Positions 5,239 to 7,474 of a stretch of 7,474 nucleotides of DNA are shown here, one piece after another. Origin of the DNA: Actinomycetota bacterium (GTDB lineage Bacteria > Actinomycetota > Acidimicrobiia > Acidimicrobiales > Microtrichaceae). The stretch is taken from positions 1 through 7,474 of the forward strand of contig SXMI01000298.1 of the NCBI GenBank assembly GCA_005777415.1, written 5' to 3'. The number at the start of each line of letters is the position of its first letter. Position 1 is the first letter of the stretch. The position numbers and the translations under genes were made by a program. The notes beneath the pieces were generated by a model. That model had not been told where the DNA came from and did not search any database. It worked only from the letters and a program-made list of their open reading frames with translations.

Positions 5239-6557
5239 CGTTCAACCTCCATGCCGTCCAACAGATTGGCGTCCGGGTCGACGATGTCGAACCCGTCCTC
5301 ATCGATCCCGAACTCCTCGATCGCGGCCCCGGTCGCCGCCACCACACCGGGAGCGAACCGTCCGCGGCCGGCGGCGGCGACGGATGCCCGTGGCAGCACC
5401 AGCGTGAACGTGGAACCGACCCCCTCGGTGGAGTCCACCTGCACGTCGCCGCCGTGGTTGCTGGCGACGTGCCGGACGATCGCCAGGCCCAGGCCGGTCC
5501 CGCCGGTCTCGCGGCTGCGGGCCCGGTCGACCCGGGAGAAGCGCTCGAAGATGCGGTCCAGGTCACGCCGCGGCACCCCGACGCCGTGGTCGGTCACGTA
5601 GAGCCGGACCACGCCGTCGTCCCGGTCGTCGACCGCCTCGACGACGACCTCGGAACCGGCCTGGGAGTACTTCACGGCGTTGTCGAGCAGGTTGAACACC
5701 GCCGACACGAGCTGGCGCTGGTCGCCCTCGACCGCCACGTCGGCCTCCACCTCGATCCGAACCCGGATGTCGGCCTGCTCGGCGGCGGAGGAGATCCGGC
5801 TGTCGGCCTCGGCGACCACCGACAGGACGGCGACGGTGCCGAACTCGGCGTCGTCGCCGAACTCGATGCGGGACAGCTCGAGCAGGTCGTCGACCGTGCG
5901 GCTGAGCCGGTCGGCCTCGACGATCATGCGGCCGGCGAGGCGCTCGACGATCTCCGGGTCCGGTTCGTCGCGGATCGTCTCGGCGAGCAGGCCGAGTGCA
6001 CCGATCGGCGTCTTGAGCTCGTGGGAGATGTTGGCCACGAAGTCGCGCCGCACCGTCTCGGTACGTCGCTGCAGCGAGCGGTCCTCGACCACGGCGATGG
6101 CGCCGCCGCCGCCGGGAGCAATCGGCGATGCGGCCACGACGAACGACTCCGCCGGCGGACCGAACAGCTCGACGACCCGTCGGACGTGACGACCGGTGGC
6201 GGCCTCGACGAGCAGCTCCTCGACCGCCGCCGCCACCAGGACGTGGCCGTCACGTGCCTCGGCCAGTGATGCGGCCGCCTGGTTCCGGTAGAGCTCGGAC
6301 CCGTCGACGTCCCAGATCACCACCCCGTGCTCCAATCGGTCGACCGCCCGTCGGAGCCGGTCGGCCAGCTCGGCGCCTCCGGCCGGCTCGACCTCCGGGG
6401 TGGTGGGATCGGTGGAGGACTCGACGGAGGCGACCGCTCGCTCCTGTCGCTCCAGCTGGTCCTGCAGGGCGGTGACCGATCGGCGCTCCCGGCCGAGCAC
6501 GAGCACGGCGCCCACCAGCGCCACACACGAGGCCGCTGCGACCACCCAGGCGAGCAC
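5235..6557 (-). CDS. senX3: Phosphate-sensing histidine kinase SenX3 (PhoR type)
   Basis: This 440-residue sensor kinase should phosphorylate RegX3 when phosphate is scarce and be held in check by PhoU/Pst. Visible parts: one N-terminal membrane segment (about 3-22) followed by RERR; a helical, probably coiled-coil linker (25-78); a PAS-like region (about 65-165, LEHGVVIWDVDGSELYRNQA); the HisKA domain with H-box DFVANISHELKTP (172-184), phosphoacceptor His179; and the HATPase domain with N-box VFNLLDNAVKYS (287-298), G1 DHGVGVP (323-329), F-box IFERFSRVDRA (336-346) and G2 GTGLGLAI (354-361). All key residues are present. No extracytoplasmic loop is seen, unlike kinases with an outside sensor. 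After the ATPase core comes an extra tail of about 50 residues (391-440), strongly acidic near its end (FGIDEDGFDIVDPDAN). The GTG at 6557 lies five bases after phoU, with GGAG ten bases upstream. The stop overlaps the regX3 start. Confidence 0.92.
   Translation of the reverse strand: MLAWVVAAASCVALVGAVLVLGRERRSVTALQDQLERQERAVASVESSTDPTTPEVEPAGGAELADRLRRAVDRLEHGVVIWDVDGSELYRNQAAASLAEARDGHVLVAAAVEELLVEAATGRHVRRVVELFGPPAESFVVAASPIAPGGGGAIAVVEDRSLQRRTETVRRDFVANISHELKTPIGALGLLAETIRDEPDPEIVERLAGRMIVEADRLSRTVDDLLELSRIEFGDDAEFGTVAVLSVVAEADSRISSAAEQADIRVRIEVEADVAVEGDQRQLVSAVFNLLDNAVKYSQAGSEVVVEAVDDRDDGVVRLYVTDHGVGVPRRDLDRIFERFSRVDRARSRETGGTGLGLAIVRHVASNHGGDVQVDSTEGVGSTFTLVLPRASVAAAGRGRFAPGVVAATGAAIEEFGIDEDGFDIVDPDANLLDGMEVER
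5246..5250 (-). promoter_or_regulatory. Shine-Dalgarno GGAGG for regX3
   Basis: GGAGG lies inside the last codons of the kinase gene, seven bases before the regX3 ATG at 5238. It supports that start and shows that operon-internal genes here use Shine-Dalgarno initiation. Confidence 0.75.
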
Positions 6558-6562
6558 CGGAC

Positions 6563-7333
6563 TCAGACTCCGCCGTCGTTGGCGGACCCGCCGGCGGGTC
6601 CACCGGCCGGGTCGGGCCCGGCGTCATCCTCGGCACCGAGGCCACGCAGGCGGTGTCGCGCCGACCCGCTGTGCTCCGGGAGCCACCCGGTGACCATGTA
6701 CATGACCCGCTCGCCGATGTTGACGGCGTGGTCACCGATCCGCTCGTAGTACCGCCCGATCATGGCGAGCTGCACGGCGCCCTGCAGCCCCAGGTGCTCG
6801 TCGGAGTGACGGGTGAAGATCGCCTGCACGTAGTTGACCTGGAGCTCGTCGAGTCGGTCGTCGATGTCGTCCAGCGCGGCGGCGAGCGAGGTGTCGGCAT
6901 CGACGTAGGAGTCGATCGCCGCCCGGATCAGGAAGCCGGCCTCGACGCCCATCTGCTCGATCAGGCCGCGGAGTTGGGGGCCGAACTCGACGTCGTAGAT
7001 CCGCCGTGAGGCCTTGCACACGTTGACCATCAGGTCTGCGGACCGTTCCAGCTCCGAGATGAGCCGCAGGGTCGTGAGGACGAACCTCAGGTCGCCGGCG
7101 ATCGGCGCCTGGAGTGCCAGCAGCTGACAGCACCGCTCCTCGAGACCCAGGCAGAAGTCGTCGATGACGTCGTCGCCGTCGATCAGCACCTGGGCCGCGT
7201 GCAGGTCGCGGTCCAACAGCGCGGCGGTCCCCCGGCCGATCGTCTCGGAGACCATCGCCCCGAGCCGGATCAGGTCGGAACGAAGGTTCTCGAGCTGCTC
7301 CTGGAACTCGTTGCGCAGCGATTCCAAAGCCAC
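6563..7333 (-). CDS. phoU: Phosphate transport regulator PhoU
   Basis: PhoU is a cytoplasmic helical protein that links the Pst phosphate importer to the SenX3/PhoR kinase and represses the starvation response when phosphate is plentiful. The product (256 residues from this start) shows the two repeated three-helix bundles, each with the metal-binding ExxxD motif: ELERSADLMVN (94-104) and YYERIGDHAVN (195-205). The opening LRNEFQEQLENLRSDLIRLG (6-25) matches usual PhoU starts. A Gly/Pro/Ala/Asp-rich tail of about 40 residues (217-256) extends beyond the normal end and is probably disordered. I chose the GTG at 7333 because GAGGTG ends six bases before it. An in-frame ATG at 7384 would add 17 residues, overlap pstB by 41 bases and lacks a good ribosome site; GTG 7342 is a third option. 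The gene follows pstB directly and precedes senX3 by five bases. Confidence 0.92.
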   Translation of the reverse strand: MALESLRNEFQEQLENLRSDLIRLGAMVSETIGRGTAALLDRDLHAAQVLIDGDDVIDDFCLGLEERCCQLLALQAPIAGDLRFVLTTLRLISELERSADLMVNVCKASRRIYDVEFGPQLRGLIEQMGVEAGFLIRAAIDSYVDADTSLAAALDDIDDRLDELQVNYVQAIFTRHSDEHLGLQGAVQLAMIGRYYERIGDHAVNIGERVMYMVTGWLPEHSGSARHRLRGLGAEDDAGPDPAGGPAGGSANDGGV

Positions 7334-7339
7334 CTCGTG

Positions 7340-7345
7340 CACCTC
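7340..7345 (-). promoter_or_regulatory. Shine-Dalgarno GAGGTG for phoU, spanning the pstB stop
   Basis: GAGGTG, a six-base match to the Shine-Dalgarno consensus, shares its first two bases with the pstB TGA (7344-7346) and lies six bases before the GTG at 7333. It decides the phoU start and implies that ribosomes ending pstB sit on the phoU initiation site. Confidence 0.65.
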
Positions 7346-7474
7346 AGCCGAATCGACCGGAAATGTACTGCTCGGTCCGCTCATCCGACGGGTTCGAGAA
7401 GATGTCGACCGTCCGATCCATCTCCACCAGCAGGCCCGTCCGAAGATCGCCGTCCGGGTTGACCTCGGTCGAGA
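7344..7474 (-). CDS. pstB: Phosphate ABC transporter ATPase PstB, C-terminal end only
   Basis: Only the last 42 residues are in the window. They end DIFSNPSDERTEQYISGRFG, which matches the PstB signature at the C-terminus ('IFTNPxDxRTExYxxGRFG' in the family). PstB is the cytoplasmic ATP-hydrolysing subunit of the high-affinity importer PstSCAB. The preceding NPDGDLRTGLLVEMDRTV is the usual region before that signature, with a slightly longer loop of the kind I associate with actinobacterial PstB. The catalytic motifs lie outside the window. The stop overlaps the phoU Shine-Dalgarno, placing both genes on one transcript. Confidence 0.9.
   Translation of the reverse strand, partial: STEVNPDGDLRTGLLVEMDRTVDIFSNPSDERTEQYISGRFG

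Noticed and set aside
4630..6269. Plus-strand frames of about 320 and 350 codons antisense to regX3 and senX3
   Set aside because: They oppose genes with complete catalytic motifs. Asp/Val/His-rich products of this kind are typical shadows.
1..7474. Mobile element, prophage or genomic island boundary
   Set aside because: No transposase, integrase, tRNA, terminal repeats or shift in base composition is visible; genes look like stable core chromosome.

Overview
The window is GC-rich bacterial chromosome (about 70 % GC by eye) with densely packed genes and GTG starts. The protein types suggest an actinobacterium: a SenX3/RegX3-type phosphate two-component system, a Zincin_2/DUF2342 protein, and a membrane-anchored HtrA-like protein with a cytoplasmic 'WRHPSE' motif. 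I favour a lineage near Acidimicrobiia, but this is inference from protein style, not from a marker gene. I see no RNA gene, transposon, CRISPR array or phage gene, and no gap between genes exceeds 100 bases.

Layout. (1) 1-476, minus: moaE, the large subunit of molybdopterin synthase, cut at its C-terminal end by the window edge. (2) 477-563: a divergent promoter region. (3) 564-1493, plus: a single-pass membrane protein with an HtrA-like fold in which all three catalytic positions appear to be lost. (4) 1544-2914, plus: a Zincin_2/DUF2342-family protein whose HExxH-like site reads SDVVH; a 9-base repeat with G-quadruplex potential lies near its start. (5) 2988-4436, minus: an MFS-type transporter, convergent with the previous gene. 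(6) 4528-7474, minus: the end of a phosphate operon in transcription order pstB (partial), phoU, senX3 (sensor kinase), regX3 (response regulator). These genes are linked by a stop-codon-spanning Shine-Dalgarno, a 5-base gap and an ATGA overlap.

The phosphate block works as a unit. PstB is the ATPase of the high-affinity phosphate importer. PhoU relays the transport state to the kinase. The kinase phosphorylates RegX3, which controls phosphate-starvation genes. The kinase has one N-terminal membrane segment and no visible extracellular domain, which fits sensing through Pst/PhoU rather than of an outside ligand.

Two patterns deserve a second look. First, four genes that begin transcription units (moaE, the HtrA-like gene, the DUF2342 gene and the MFS gene) all start with GTG, lack a convincing Shine-Dalgarno at usable distance, and have a TANNNT -10-like hexamer ending 6-7 bases before the start. 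This is the geometry of leaderless mRNAs. The downstream operon genes instead have Shine-Dalgarno sequences. Second, two adjacent genes both encode protease-fold proteins with apparently dead active sites. I do not see a clearly new defence or mobile system here.
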